Shown here in pieces: positions 48,910-57,870 of a stretch of 64,000 nt of DNA. Position numbers and translations under genes: made by a program. The stretch comes from Nocardiopsis gilva YIM 90087 (GTDB taxonomy: Bacteria > Actinomycetota > Actinomycetes > Streptosporangiales > Streptosporangiaceae). The DNA lies in assembly GCF_002263495.1 (NCBI RefSeq), contig NZ_CP022753.1:4154001-4218000 (forward strand), in the 5' to 3' direction. The notes under the pieces are model-generated. The model did no database searches, was not told the DNA's origin, and saw nothing but the letters and a program-made list of their open reading frames with translations. Position 1 is the first letter of the stretch. Each line of letters starts with the position of its first letter.

Positions 48910-49881
48910 CTACAGGTCGCGCTCGCTGCGGCCGCGCCATCCGGCGACCGGCAGGCCGAACTTGGCGACCAGCCGATCCGTGAACGGCGCTCGCTGCAAA
49001 CGTGCCAGCCGAACCGGCACATCCGAACGCGTTACCTCGATCCGTGCCCCTGGGGGCAATTCGACCATACGGCGTCCATCGCACCAGAGCACGCCCGTGG
49101 TCGTGTCCGGTACGACTTCGAGAGCAATGGTCGCATCCGGGGAGACGACCACAGGCCGGGCGAACAGGGCGTGTGCGCTTATCGGCACGACCAGCAGCGC
49201 CGCCACTTCCGGCCACACAATGGGGCCTCCGGCGGAGAAGGCGTGCGCAGTGGAACCGGTAGGTGTGGCGCAGACCACGCCGTCGCAGCCCCACCGCGAC
49301 AGCGGGCGGCCGTCGATCTCCAAGACCATCTCCAGCATCCGGCCGGAGGCAGACTTTTCCAGGGTGGCCTCGTTGAGCGCCCAGTTGCGGATCGGCGGGA
49401 TGCCGCCGTCGCGACCGCCGTTGTAGACGGCGATGTCGAGGGTCATCCGCTCCTCGACCTCATAGGCACAGTCGACGACGGCGCGCACGGTCTCGTTCAG
49501 GTCCTCGCGCTCGGCCTCGGCGAGGAAGCCGACGTGGCCGAGGTTGACACCGAGGACAGGGACACCGGCCGGTCGGGCGATCTCCGCCGCTCGCAGCAGT
49601 GTTCCGTCCCCGCCGAGCACCATGACCAGCTCCGCGCCGTCGGCGGTGTCGGGACCGTGCGTGACCTCGATGGGGTCGAGCTCGTATCCGGCCTTCTTGA
49701 GATCGTCGGCCTCGGCGGCGGGCATCCTGACCGTCAGCCCCTCCTGGGTCAGGCTGCGATGGACCAGCTTGGCGCTGCGCATGGCGGCGGGGCGGCCCGT
49801 GTGCACCAGCAACAGCACACTGCGATCCGACCGGCCCCCAGACTCAGCCGCCCCGCTGCCACCCTGACCCGCGCTGGTCAT
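48910..49881 (-). CDS. nadK: NAD kinase
   Basis: 323 residues from ATG 49881 (GAGAGGA 6 nt upstream); the first 20 are a variable tail. VMVLGGDGTLLRAAE contains the GGDGT motif at 90-94, LGVNLGHVGFLAEAE and NEATLEK follow, and TPTGSTAHAFSAGGPIVWP is the second signature. It phosphorylates NAD(H) to NADP(H). Typical partner of tlyA and recN. Confidence 0.96.
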   Translation of the reverse strand: MTSAGQGGSGAAESGGRSDRSVLLLVHTGRPAAMRSAKLVHRSLTQEGLTVRMPAAEADDLKKAGYELDPIEVTHGPDTADGAELVMVLGGDGTLLRAAEIARPAGVPVLGVNLGHVGFLAEAEREDLNETVRAVVDCAYEVEERMTLDIAVYNGGRDGGIPPIRNWALNEATLEKSASGRMLEMVLEIDGRPLSRWGCDGVVCATPTGSTAHAFSAGGPIVWPEVAALLVVPISAHALFARPVVVSPDATIALEVVPDTTTGVLWCDGRRMVELPPGARIEVTRSDVPVRLARLQRAPFTDRLVAKFGLPVAGWRGRSERDL

Positions 49882-50283
49882 GGAAGATCCTCTCGTCACC
49901 GTTTCGGCCCCCGGACCGGGAACCGCTGCGCCCCCGGCCGGGTCACGTTACAACGAACCCGAGGGTGCTCGTGGCCCAATCCGGGCACCGCCCCCGGGCG
50001 CGCCGAACGTCCGCCGTCACGGCCATGTCGCCACCTGTTGAAAACGATTCGGGGCGTGTGTCTTGTTCCCTGTCCCAGGCGGAAGAGGTCTCGCGCTCCT
50101 GGGGAGCGGGGAGCACTGGGACCGCAGGTCGTTGCCATCGGGCACGTGGGCCGACTCGCTCGCCCTGGCCACCGGGGACGGCGGCACCGCGGGACGGACC
50201 AGGGCAGGCGCCGGGAGCGAGCTTCGTCTGTCCTGACTGCCCCTGTCCCTGCTGTCCCTCTCCTTACTGCCCCTGCCTGCCCC
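49882..50283. other. Intergenic region between tlyA and nadK
   Basis: 402 bases without a convincing gene. Bases 50228-50284 are a CTGTCC/CTGCCCCT-type short-period repeat running up to the tlyA stop. Confidence 0.45.
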
Positions 50284-51084
50284 TTACTGCGGACCTTCCT
50301 CGATGGCACGCCGTAGCAGTGCCTCATCAAGGGGCGGTGCCCCGGCGCGCAGCCAGAGGAAATACTCGACGTTCCCGGACGGCCCGGGGAGCGGGCTGGC
50401 GGTCACGGCCTCGGTCCCGAGGCCCAGCGTCGACGCGAACTCGGCAACCTCACGGACGGCTTCGGCGCGGAGGTCGGGGTCGCGCACCACGCCACCGGCG
50501 CCGACGCGATCCTTGCCCACCTCGAACTGCGGCTTCACCATCATCGCGAAGTCGGCGTCCGGCGCGGCACAGTTCACCAGGGGAGGCAGCACCAGCTTGA
50601 GGGAGATGAAGGACAGGTCGCCGACGACCAGGTCGGGTCGGGGATCACCGACCATCTCTGGCGTGAGGTCGCGGACATTGCACCGCTCTTGGACCCGCAC
50701 GCGGTCATCGCTGCGGAGCGGCCACGCAAGCTGCCCGTACCCGACATCGACGGCGAGAACGTGAGCGGCGCCCCGGCGCAGGAGGACGTCGGTGAAGCCG
50801 CCGGTGGAAGCCCCGGCGTCGAGGCAACGACGGCCCTTCGCGTCGATCCCGAACGCGTCGAGCGCCCCGACGAGCTTGTGCGCACCACGCGAGACGTAGG
50901 CGGGCTCCTCATCGGGAACCTTCACGACGATCGCCTGATCAGTCCCCACCTGGGTCGCGGGTTTCGTCGCCACCACGCCGTTGACGCGGATAGAACCGCT
51001 GTCGATGAGTTCAGCGGCGTGCCCGCGTGAGCGAGCATGCCCACGACGGACCAGTTCGGCATCGAGCCGGGTTCTCTTGGCCAT
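50284..51084 (-). CDS. tlyA: TlyA-type 2'-O-rRNA methyltransferase
   Basis: 266 residues. Residues 1-62 form an S4 RNA-binding domain (RLDAELVRRGHARSRGHAAELIDSGSIRVNG); the rest is an FtsJ-like methyltransferase with the SAM motif CLDAGASTGGFTDVLLRRGA and the conserved DLVVGDLSFISL and MMVKPQFEVGK. TlyA methylates 16S (C1409) and 23S (C1920) rRNA in mycobacteria; its loss gives capreomycin resistance. It is the upstream gene of the tlyA-nadK-recN-steA-steB series. Confidence 0.95.
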   Translation of the reverse strand: MAKRTRLDAELVRRGHARSRGHAAELIDSGSIRVNGVVATKPATQVGTDQAIVVKVPDEEPAYVSRGAHKLVGALDAFGIDAKGRRCLDAGASTGGFTDVLLRRGAAHVLAVDVGYGQLAWPLRSDDRVRVQERCNVRDLTPEMVGDPRPDLVVGDLSFISLKLVLPPLVNCAAPDADFAMMVKPQFEVGKDRVGAGGVVRDPDLRAEAVREVAEFASTLGLGTEAVTASPLPGPSGNVEYFLWLRAGAPPLDEALLRRAIEEGPQ

Positions 51085-51461
51085 AGTTAAGGTCAGGCGC
51101 CTATCCGATAGAGAAATCCTGCGATGTGACGATACCCGCGGGCCAGGGCGCTAGCCGATCACCCCCGCAGGGGCGGAGGCGCATCCCCCCTGTGGGTGCT
51201 CGCGGGAAGGCGTCGAGCCCCTCCTCGCGCAGGCTGGCCGCATTCCAGGCAGCCACTCATCCACGTCGGCGAGCAGGGGGCGCATCACCGCACCGGCGGG
51301 ACGCAGTCGCAGGCGATCCCGCCGAATGAGGCGTACCTGGGTCCATCCCCGCCCTGCCGGGCACGTCCTCGATGACCTGTGGTTTCCCGCGGCCAACGGC
51401 CGGAATTCCGCCACTTCAGCGCCGGTCGTCCCGCCATGCGACGGCCCCAGGATGGCGAGGC
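51085..51461. other. Region between small gene and tlyA
   Basis: 377 bases. An 87-codon frame on the minus strand (51151-51414) contains WTQVRLIRRDRLRLRP and PLLADVDEWLPGM, which look protein-like, but I recognise no family and see no ribosome site. It may be a remnant or a small gene. Confidence 0.3.
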
Positions 51462-51653
51462 TCAGGACTTTCCCTGGTCCTCCTGCTGGTCAATGCTGTT
51501 CAGCACCGCGCTGAGGTCTCGGTGGAGCTGGTCGAAGACTGCGACGTGCTCAGAGATCGGCAAACCGTCCAGGTCGGCGAGGCGCTGGCGGGTGCCTTCG
51601 AGTGTCTGCTCCGCGAGGCCTGCCGCAGCGTCATCCTCTGTCTGGTCGCTCAC
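51462..51653 (-). CDS. Small acidic helical protein, translationally coupled
   Basis: 63 residues from GTG 51653, which overlaps the stop of the upstream coiled-coil gene (GTGA). The sequence is acidic and helical (LAEQTLEGTRQRLADLD, HVAVFDQLHRDLSAVLNSID). A short protein in this place before tlyA is conserved in actinobacteria (Rv1693-like position), but its function is not known to me. Confidence 0.75.
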   Translation of the reverse strand: MSDQTEDDAAAGLAEQTLEGTRQRLADLDGLPISEHVAVFDQLHRDLSAVLNSIDQQEDQGKS

Positions 51654-52666
51654 TTCTGCTCACCCTTCTTGGCGGCGCTGGCACTCTTCGACCGGCCTCC
51701 AGCCCGTTTGGCGCCGGTTTTGGCGCCGGTCTTGCCCGTGGACGTGGAGCGCGTGCGCGAGCCTGTGCTATTGCTCTTGCTCGTCGAGGTCTTCCGCGCG
51801 CTCTGCTGTGTGGAGTTCTGCTGTGTTGTCTTCTGCTGTGACGTCTTCTGCTGGGTGGTCTTCTGAGTCTTCGTCGCCTTCTTCTCGGACTCAGCCGTGT
51901 TCCCATCCTGAGGCGCGGTCGGCTCGTCGCCCGCGGGTTCCTTCTCAGGTTCCTGTCTGGAGTCGTCCTCGACGTCGGGCGTCGCCGCACTGGCCGCCTC
52001 GGTCTGCACCGCCTCGCCTTCGAGCAGTGGGGGCTGTTCGGGGCCTTCCTCGACGGCCGACGGCTCCGGAACCGCCTCCGTGACCGGTCGATCGTTGCGC
52101 TCGGCCAGCGTCTCCGGCGCCGAAGCCACCTCCTGGGCCGGCGCCGTCGCTGGAGCTGGAGCCGCCTCAGGAGCCGGGGGCGCTGCGGCCGGAGCGGGGG
52201 CCGTCGCATGGAACGCGACCGGGGCCGGAACCTGCGCCGGGGCCGGAACAACGGTCGGAGCGGCGGGCTGAACCGAGGCAGGGATCGGAGCTTGGGCCGG
52301 TTGGGCCGGGAGACGCTGGGCGGCGAGTCTGCGTTCGAGTTCGGCGACGCGGCGGGTCAGACGCTCGTAGTCGGACCGGGGGACCAGGTCGAGGCGCTCC
52401 AGCGCCCGTTCTACCTCCGCCTGCACAAGGGCGCCCAGTGCCTCGCGGTTGGCGTCGTTGGTCTCCATCAGCTCGGTGGCGAGCGTCTGGATGTTCTGTC
52501 CGACCCGGGCCGGTCCGGCCGCGGCGCTGCCGGTGTCGGCTGAGCTCGTGGCCCGGTCGTCGTTCGCCTTCAGCAGCGTCTTGGCGGCCGCGACCGCGCG
52601 CTTGCGGGTCAACTCGGTAAGGCCACTGGCGGCGTCGAGATAGGTGCGAACCGCTTCCACGACCAT
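51650..52666 (-). CDS. Coiled-coil protein with phasin-like start and basic tail
   Basis: 338 residues from ATG 52666 (GAGGAG 9 nt upstream). Residues 1-35 (VEAVRTYLDAASGLTELTRKRAVAAAKTLL) and a short coiled coil at about 95-115 (RSDYERLTRRVAELERRLAAQ) resemble phasin or BMFP/UbiK-type accessory proteins. Residues about 115-240 are Ala/Pro/Glu-rich, and 245-338 are Lys/Ser/Thr/Gln-rich, like the tails of actinobacterial nucleoid proteins, with KTTQQKTSQQKTTQQ repeats. Membrane, granule or DNA association is possible; I cannot choose. Coupled to the small gene at 51462. Confidence 0.7.
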   Translation of the reverse strand: MVVEAVRTYLDAASGLTELTRKRAVAAAKTLLKANDDRATSSADTGSAAAGPARVGQNIQTLATELMETNDANREALGALVQAEVERALERLDLVPRSDYERLTRRVAELERRLAAQRLPAQPAQAPIPASVQPAAPTVVPAPAQVPAPVAFHATAPAPAAAPPAPEAAPAPATAPAQEVASAPETLAERNDRPVTEAVPEPSAVEEGPEQPPLLEGEAVQTEAASAATPDVEDDSRQEPEKEPAGDEPTAPQDGNTAESEKKATKTQKTTQQKTSQQKTTQQNSTQQSARKTSTSKSNSTGSRTRSTSTGKTGAKTGAKRAGGRSKSASAAKKGEQK

Positions 52667-52845
52667 TGTGACGTGCTCCTCAGTGAATGACCGGTCGGAC
52701 TGAGCGACGAGGGGGATCAGGCGACAACGCTACCGGGATCGCCCCCCTACGTGGAGCGAAACCCGCACGCTGTGCCAGCACTGTGTGACGCCTCTCCCAC
52801 CCCGCGGTACTTTCCCGCGCGGCGGTGTGGGGCATGATGGAGCGC

Positions 52846-53196
52846 ATGACCAGCGTTGAAGACTGCCGGAACGCGATCGACAGAGTCTCGGACCGGATCA
52901 TGGAGGTCGACGAGTCCGACCGGCGCAAACACCTCGTCGAGCGCACGATCAGCGTCACGGTCCGCGACCTGGACACCGTGTTCGACATGCGGCTCACCCA
53001 GAACGGGCTGGAGGATGTCACCTCGCGCGACGCCGGTACCCCCGGTGACCGGGCCCAAGTCCGCATCACGGCTTCCGGTGACGACCTCGTCGCCCTTGCC
53101 GAGGACCGTCTGGACTTCAGCAAGGCGCTGTTCTCCGGCCGTGTGAAGATCGACGCGAGCTTTAGCGATCTGATGCGGATGCGCAAATTGCTTTAG
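52846..53196 (+). CDS. SCP2 sterol-carrier-like domain protein
   Basis: 116 residues from ATG 52846 (GGAG just upstream; earlier in-frame starts at 52825-52837 are possible). The single domain has the SCP2 pattern: DRRKHLVERTISVTVRDLDTVFDMRL at the start, [47 protein letters not shown] at the end. SCP2 proteins bind lipids or acyl-CoA. It is divergent from the coiled-coil gene and 42 nt ahead of the DUF1015 gene. Confidence 0.8.
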   Translation: MTSVEDCRNAIDRVSDRIMEVDESDRRKHLVERTISVTVRDLDTVFDMRLTQNGLEDVTSRDAGTPGDRAQVRITASGDDLVALAEDRLDFSKALFSGRVKIDASFSDLMRMRKLL

Positions 53197-53238
53197 TCTG
53201 ATCATGGATTATCGGTTAACGGTGGGTATCGTCCAAAC

Positions 53239-54606
53239 GTGCGGAGAGATGCGGGCACTGACGCCCTGGAACTGGCGCCGTTGCGCGGCCTGCGCTATGC
53301 CACCCGTGACGCCGGGGCGCTGATCGACTCCCCCGCGTTCAACCTGGCCCTCGCGCTCGCCCCGCCCTATGACGTTGTGGACGCGGAATCCTTCCTTGAC
53401 ATGATGCGCGCCGAGCCACACAACGCCATGCGGCTCACCGCGCCTCCCGCCGGTGTGAACGCGGAGTCGGTAGCCGGGCTCATCCCCTCCACCCAGGAGC
53501 TCACCGGCCCGGACCGGTACCACGCGGCCGCTCGTACCCTGCGGGCCTGGATCGGCAACGGGATCCTGGTGCGCGACTCCGCTCCCGTGATCTACGTCTA
53601 CGAGCAGACCTCGCCCACCGGGGAGCGCCAACGCGGCCTCATCGGAGCTCTGCGGCTGCCTCCACCCAGCGGGCGGGCGGTCCGTCCGCACGAGGACACC
53701 GCGCCCGGTCCTGTGGCCGACCGCGTCCAGCTGATGGCTACGACCCGAGCCAACCTTGAGCCGATCTTCCTCCTTTACCGGGGTGGAACCGGCGGGGCCC
53801 GAGGGGCGGCCACAGTGGCCACCGACGTCACGGCGGACAGCGGGACCGCACCCCTGGTGGACACGGTCACCGGTGACGGGATCGCGCACCGCCTGTGGGC
53901 CATTGACGACCCCGCTGTCCATGCCGACATCGCCACCGACCTGGCCACGCGCACGGCACTGATCGCCGATGGTCACCACCGCTACGCGGCCTACCAGCAG
54001 CTTCGAGCCGAGAGGCCCAGCCCCGGCCCGTGGGAGCACGGCCTGGCCATGCTGGTCGACTCCGACGCCTCACCTCCCCGATTGGGCGCCATCCACCGCG
54101 TACTGCGGGACATCGACGTGCACACGGCTGCTCGTAGTGCCTCGAAAGTGGCCGAGGTCGAGCGGCTGTCCGACCCAGTCAACGGGGCGGGCGAAATGAG
54201 CGCGGCGATGAAGCGGCTCCGGCTGGAGGCCGCCGACGGCCCCGCCCTGCTGCTCGTCGGACCTGGCGACGACGCCGGTTACCTGCTGCACAACTTCACC
54301 ACGGAGCGGCTCGCGGCCGTTGCTCCGGATCGATCCGCCGAGTGGCGGATGCTGCCCACCGCCGCGCTCGAACACCTCCTCTGCCCGCTGTGGGAGGTCG
54401 ACAACGGCCGAATCGACCTCATCCACGACGACCCGGCCGAAGCGGTGGACACGACGCGGCCCGGACTCGATACCGCCGTGCTGGTTCCGTCGCTGCGCGT
54501 CGAGGACGTCTACGCTGTGACCGCGCGCGGGGAGCTCACGCCGCGCAAGTCCACCTCCTTCGGCCCCAAACCACGGACTGGACTGGTCATGCGGCATCTG
54601 GAATAA
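53239..54606 (+). CDS. DUF1015 protein
   Basis: 455 residues, GTG start. LALAPPYDVVD near the N-terminus, YEQTSPTGERQRGLIGALRL, and IADGHHRYAAYQQLR in the middle are hallmark blocks of DUF1015 (a family also called HisA-like or SerC-linked kinase-like). Some members are serine kinases that make O-phosphoserine from free serine. This gene is common next to SCP2 and HAD genes in actinobacteria. Its substrate here is not known. Confidence 0.85.
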   Translation: MRRDAGTDALELAPLRGLRYATRDAGALIDSPAFNLALALAPPYDVVDAESFLDMMRAEPHNAMRLTAPPAGVNAESVAGLIPSTQELTGPDRYHAAARTLRAWIGNGILVRDSAPVIYVYEQTSPTGERQRGLIGALRLPPPSGRAVRPHEDTAPGPVADRVQLMATTRANLEPIFLLYRGGTGGARGAATVATDVTADSGTAPLVDTVTGDGIAHRLWAIDDPAVHADIATDLATRTALIADGHHRYAAYQQLRAERPSPGPWEHGLAMLVDSDASPPRLGAIHRVLRDIDVHTAARSASKVAEVERLSDPVNGAGEMSAAMKRLRLEAADGPALLLVGPGDDAGYLLHNFTTERLAAVAPDRSAEWRMLPTAALEHLLCPLWEVDNGRIDLIHDDPAEAVDTTRPGLDTAVLVPSLRVEDVYAVTARGELTPRKSTSFGPKPRTGLVMRHLE

Positions 54607-54771
54607 CCCGGCTCCGTTGCCGCGACAGGGAGAGCGGGCGGCCTTGGCCGCGTTTCACGCGCGTCGGAGGACCGTCATAGTGCGCATGTGCCCTTCTGCC
54701 GGATCGTGATCGCCACCCGCCCTCACCCGCCCCACCACCACACTCCACGGACACGACGAACTGGTTGACTC

Positions 54772-55818
54772 ATGACCCTGCTCGGCTCCACCCAGCCCCT
54801 GGACACCGTCTACGACGCCGCCCTGGTCGACCTCGACGGCGTCGTCTATATCGGTCCGCAGGCCGTCCCAGCCGCGCCCGAGGCCATCGACAAGGCCCGG
54901 GCCACCGGGATGCGGGTGGCGTTCGTGACCAACAACGCCTCGCGCACCCCCGCCGCGATCGCCGAGCGGCTCACCGCGCTGGGCATCCACGCGGTGCCCG
55001 GCGACGTGGTGACCTCGGCCGAGGCCGCCGCGCGCATGGTGGCCCAGCGCTTTCCAGCAGGATCGCCGGTGCTCGTCGTGGGCGACACGGGTCTCCGTGT
55101 AGCGGTGCGCCGACAGGGCATGCGGCCGGTCTCGGTCGCCGCCGAGCGCCCGGTGGCGGTCGTCCAGGGGTACTCGCCGCGGATCGGCTACGACCTCATC
55201 TGCGAGGGCACCCTCGCGGTTGCCCAGGGGGCCCTGTTCATCACGAGCAACTCCGACGCCACGGCCCCGATGGAACGCGGCATACTCCCGGCCAACGGCT
55301 CCTTCTCCCGCGTGATCGCCAACGCCACCGGGCAGGAACCCCTCGTCGCGGGCAAGCCGATGCGGCCACTGCACGAGGAGGGCGTGATCCGCACCGGCGC
55401 CGCCATCCCCCTCGTCGTCGGCGACAGGCTCGACACCGACATCGAAGGCGCGTGTGCGCGCGGGGCGGCGAGCATGCTGGTGCTCTCGGGGGTCACGACA
55501 CCCGCCGACCTGATCACCGCTCCAGCACACTGCCGCCCCTCTTATCTCGCCTGGGACCTGGCCGGGATGAACCTTCCCCACCCCGAAATCCACATGGACG
55601 CCACCGGGGTGCACTGCGGCGGCTGGACCGCCGCGGTGCACGAAGGGCGACTCGAACTGGCCGGTGGCGGCGACCGACTCGACGGCCTGCGCGCCCTGTG
55701 TGTCGCGGCGTGGAGCATCCCCACCTCACCGGGTACCGGAGGAGCGGCGGCCGCGGGGACCGCGGTGCGGCCCGAGGCGGCACCCTTCGGACCGGCGCTG
55801 GCCCAGCTCGGCTGGTGA
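54772..55818 (+). CDS. HAD-IIA phosphatase (NagD/glycerol-3-phosphatase-like)
   Basis: 348 residues. The HAD motifs are complete: DLDGVVYIG (motif I), VTNNASRTP (motif II), GKP (motif III Lys) and VGDRLDTDIEGACARGAASMLVLSG (motif IV). The large C2 cap fits the NagD/PNPase-like group. The M. tuberculosis homologue in the same neighbourhood, Rv1692, is a glycerol-3-phosphate phosphatase in lipid recycling; the same role is inferred. About 70 extra C-terminal residues follow the catalytic domain. Confidence 0.88.
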   Translation: MTLLGSTQPLDTVYDAALVDLDGVVYIGPQAVPAAPEAIDKARATGMRVAFVTNNASRTPAAIAERLTALGIHAVPGDVVTSAEAAARMVAQRFPAGSPVLVVGDTGLRVAVRRQGMRPVSVAAERPVAVVQGYSPRIGYDLICEGTLAVAQGALFITSNSDATAPMERGILPANGSFSRVIANATGQEPLVAGKPMRPLHEEGVIRTGAAIPLVVGDRLDTDIEGACARGAASMLVLSGVTTPADLITAPAHCRPSYLAWDLAGMNLPHPEIHMDATGVHCGGWTAAVHEGRLELAGGGDRLDGLRALCVAAWSIPTSPGTGGAAAAGTAVRPEAAPFGPALAQLGW

Positions 55819-55857
55819 CACGGCTTCCGCACGGCCGCCGACCTCCCGAATCACTCG

Positions 55858-56514
55858 TTACTGCTCGTCGGACGCTGAATCCCGCTCTCCGGGCGTTCCG
55901 CGCTCCCCAGGTTCGCCGCGAGCGGCAATGGCCGAGGGCTCGGTCTCGCTGCCGGCTTCTCGGCTGCTGTCGGGGGCGCGGTGGACGGTGCTGGCCGCGG
56001 AGGCGCTCTCCAGCAGGGCGACCGACGCGGCCTCAACTTCGATCACGCTGGTGGACCCCTTCGATGAACGCCAGAACCTCCGCCGCAGCGCGCCGCTGAC
56101 CTGTACTACGTCGCCGATCCGCCAGCCGCGCGTGGCCTCCTCGATGTCCGGGCGGAAACTGACGCACGTGATCGGGTCGGCCGGCTGGTTGGGACGCCGG
56201 TTCGCCGGAGGCCGGGCGACCGAGATACGCCAGGTGACGAGATGGTCCCCGCTGGGCAGCTCGCGAACGTAGGGCTCGGCGGTGACGCGCCCCGCCAGCA
56301 CGACCTCGTTGCGGTGGCCGCAGCGGTCGCGCGCATGGCCATCGCGCGGTACCGGGACGGTGCCCGCCGCGGGTGTCGGCCTGGGCGCCGAGCAGAGCGA
56401 GTGGCCAGAGGCCGCGCGGCCATTGGTCGTCCGACCGGTGGCTGTCCGGCCGGTGGCAGTACAGCGCGCAGTGGGACGGCTGGTGGCGGGCTGGTCTGGG
56501 TGCTTCTCCTGCAT
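55858..56514 (-). CDS. Single-stranded DNA-binding protein paralogue
   Basis: 218 residues from ATG 56514 with GGAGGA 6 nt upstream. The OB fold is in the middle: RNEVVLAGRVTAEPYVRELPSGDHLVTWRISVARP and DVVQVSGALRRRFWRSSKGSTSVIEVEAASV. It is preceded by an unusual 65-residue Thr/Gly/Arg/Pro-rich extension and followed by an acidic tail ending SASDEQ, without the DDDIPF tip that recruits repair proteins. This is therefore a paralogue (SsbB-type), distinct from the replicative SSB. SsbB in streptomycetes affects chromosome segregation in spores. Confidence 0.8.
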   Translation of the reverse strand: MQEKHPDQPATSRPTARCTATGRTATGRTTNGRAASGHSLCSAPRPTPAAGTVPVPRDGHARDRCGHRNEVVLAGRVTAEPYVRELPSGDHLVTWRISVARPPANRRPNQPADPITCVSFRPDIEEATRGWRIGDVVQVSGALRRRFWRSSKGSTSVIEVEAASVALLESASAASTVHRAPDSSREAGSETEPSAIAARGEPGERGTPGERDSASDEQ

Positions 56515-56635
56515 GCTGCTCCTCCCGATCGGGATATCCGGTGGCCCGGCCGACAGCGCGCTTCGACCGGATGATCCGTCGTGCGATACCAGGGTCCGCC
56601 TCCGCGCCCGTCCCCCGAAAGTCACATCTGCGGCC

Positions 56636-56644
56636 TGTGGATAA
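56636..56644 (-). promoter_or_regulatory. Single consensus DnaA box
   Basis: TGTGGATAA, the reverse complement of the consensus TTATCCACA, in the 208-nt divergent gap between the ssb paralogue and the MBL gene. A lone box is not an origin. Confidence 0.4.
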
Positions 56645-56722
56645 CCCGCGGGCGGGCTTCATTCATCGGTGAACTAGATTCTGAAGTCCGTCGGCACGGG
56701 CCGGTCGGAAGGAGGCGAGGCA

Positions 56723-57733
56723 GTGCACGAGCAAGCGGGCACGACCGGATTCCCCAGCGGCATAACCGCGTTGGGCGAGGAGGTCTACGCCATCGACACC
56801 CGGATGGCCGGATACCCCGGGATCACCTCGAGTTATCTGATCCGGACCGAGCGGCCATGCGTCGTCGAGGTCGGCACGGCCGGATCGGCCCCGGTTCTGC
56901 GCGACGCGCTGGCCGCGCTCGGTGTCGAGGCGCATGACCTCGCCACCATCGTGGTGACCCACATCCATCTCGACCACGCGGGCGGGACCGGCGACGTCGC
57001 GGCGATGTTCCCCAACGCCGAGATCGTCGTGCACGAGCGCGGTGCCCGTCATCTCGCCGACCCCGCACGGCTGATGAACAGCGCCAAGATGGTGTGGGGC
57101 GACAACCTCGACGTGCTGTTCGGCGAGATGCACCCGACCGAGGCCGCACGCATCCGCGCGGTCGCCGAGACCGGGACGGTCGATCTGGGCGCGGGGCGCC
57201 GCCTCATCGGCCACTACACGCCCGGCCACGCCAAGCACCACATGGGACTGGTGGATTCCCTGACCGGCGACCTGTATGTCGGCGACGCGCTCGGTGTGTA
57301 CAACCCCCACACCTGCGACGTCCGCCCGGCCACGCCCCCGCCGGACTTCGACATGGACGCTGCGTTGGCCTCGTTGCGGCTGTTCGGGGACATTGGCGCG
57401 CGACGCCTGATGTTCTCGCACTTCGGGGCGGTGGAAACGGTCGAGGAGATGCTGGATCGGGCGCGTGAGGAGCTGCACGCCTGGGTCGAGGCGGTCCGGG
57501 ACGCTCACCACTCCAGCAGCGGGGACCTCGACCACGCGGTCGCGATGGTCCGCGAGCGCGTTCAGCACCGTTACCGTCCGCTTCCTGCGGAGGCGTCCCG
57601 TGAGTCAGCGGAGGTGATGGAGCTGCTCAGCGGAGTCGAGAGCAATGTCGCGGGCATCGCACACTGGCTCGATCGCGTGGCCGCCGACCAGCGCGAGGCC
57701 ACGGCGGAGAAAACGGAGAAGAAGGCGGAGTAA
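56723..57733 (+). CDS. MBL-fold metallo-hydrolase
   Basis: 336 residues, GTG start 7 nt after GGAGG. TIVVTHIHLDHAGGTGDVA is the HxHxDH metal motif; YTPGHAKHHMG, VGDALGVY and FSHFGAVE supply the remaining ligands. A C-terminal helical domain of about 90 residues ends in a Lys/Glu tail. The substrate could be a thiol ester, lactone or phosphodiester. It is divergent from the ssb paralogue. Confidence 0.85.
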   Translation: MHEQAGTTGFPSGITALGEEVYAIDTRMAGYPGITSSYLIRTERPCVVEVGTAGSAPVLRDALAALGVEAHDLATIVVTHIHLDHAGGTGDVAAMFPNAEIVVHERGARHLADPARLMNSAKMVWGDNLDVLFGEMHPTEAARIRAVAETGTVDLGAGRRLIGHYTPGHAKHHMGLVDSLTGDLYVGDALGVYNPHTCDVRPATPPPDFDMDAALASLRLFGDIGARRLMFSHFGAVETVEEMLDRAREELHAWVEAVRDAHHSSSGDLDHAVAMVRERVQHRYRPLPAEASRESAEVMELLSGVESNVAGIAHWLDRVAADQREATAEKTEKKAE

Positions 57734-57870
57734 GGGAACAGGGAAGTAGAGGGAGGACAGCGGCTCGTGGCTGGTGGTTCGCCGCCTCTGTGACCGTCGT
57801 CCGCTCCCCGCCGACCCGCGCCGGGGAAAACCGGGTGACTTCTCGCGGGCGGTTGGCCTAGCGTCCGCGC

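Noticed and set aside
56636-56644. Replication origin
   Set aside because: Only one DnaA box; no dnaA, dnaN or box cluster nearby.
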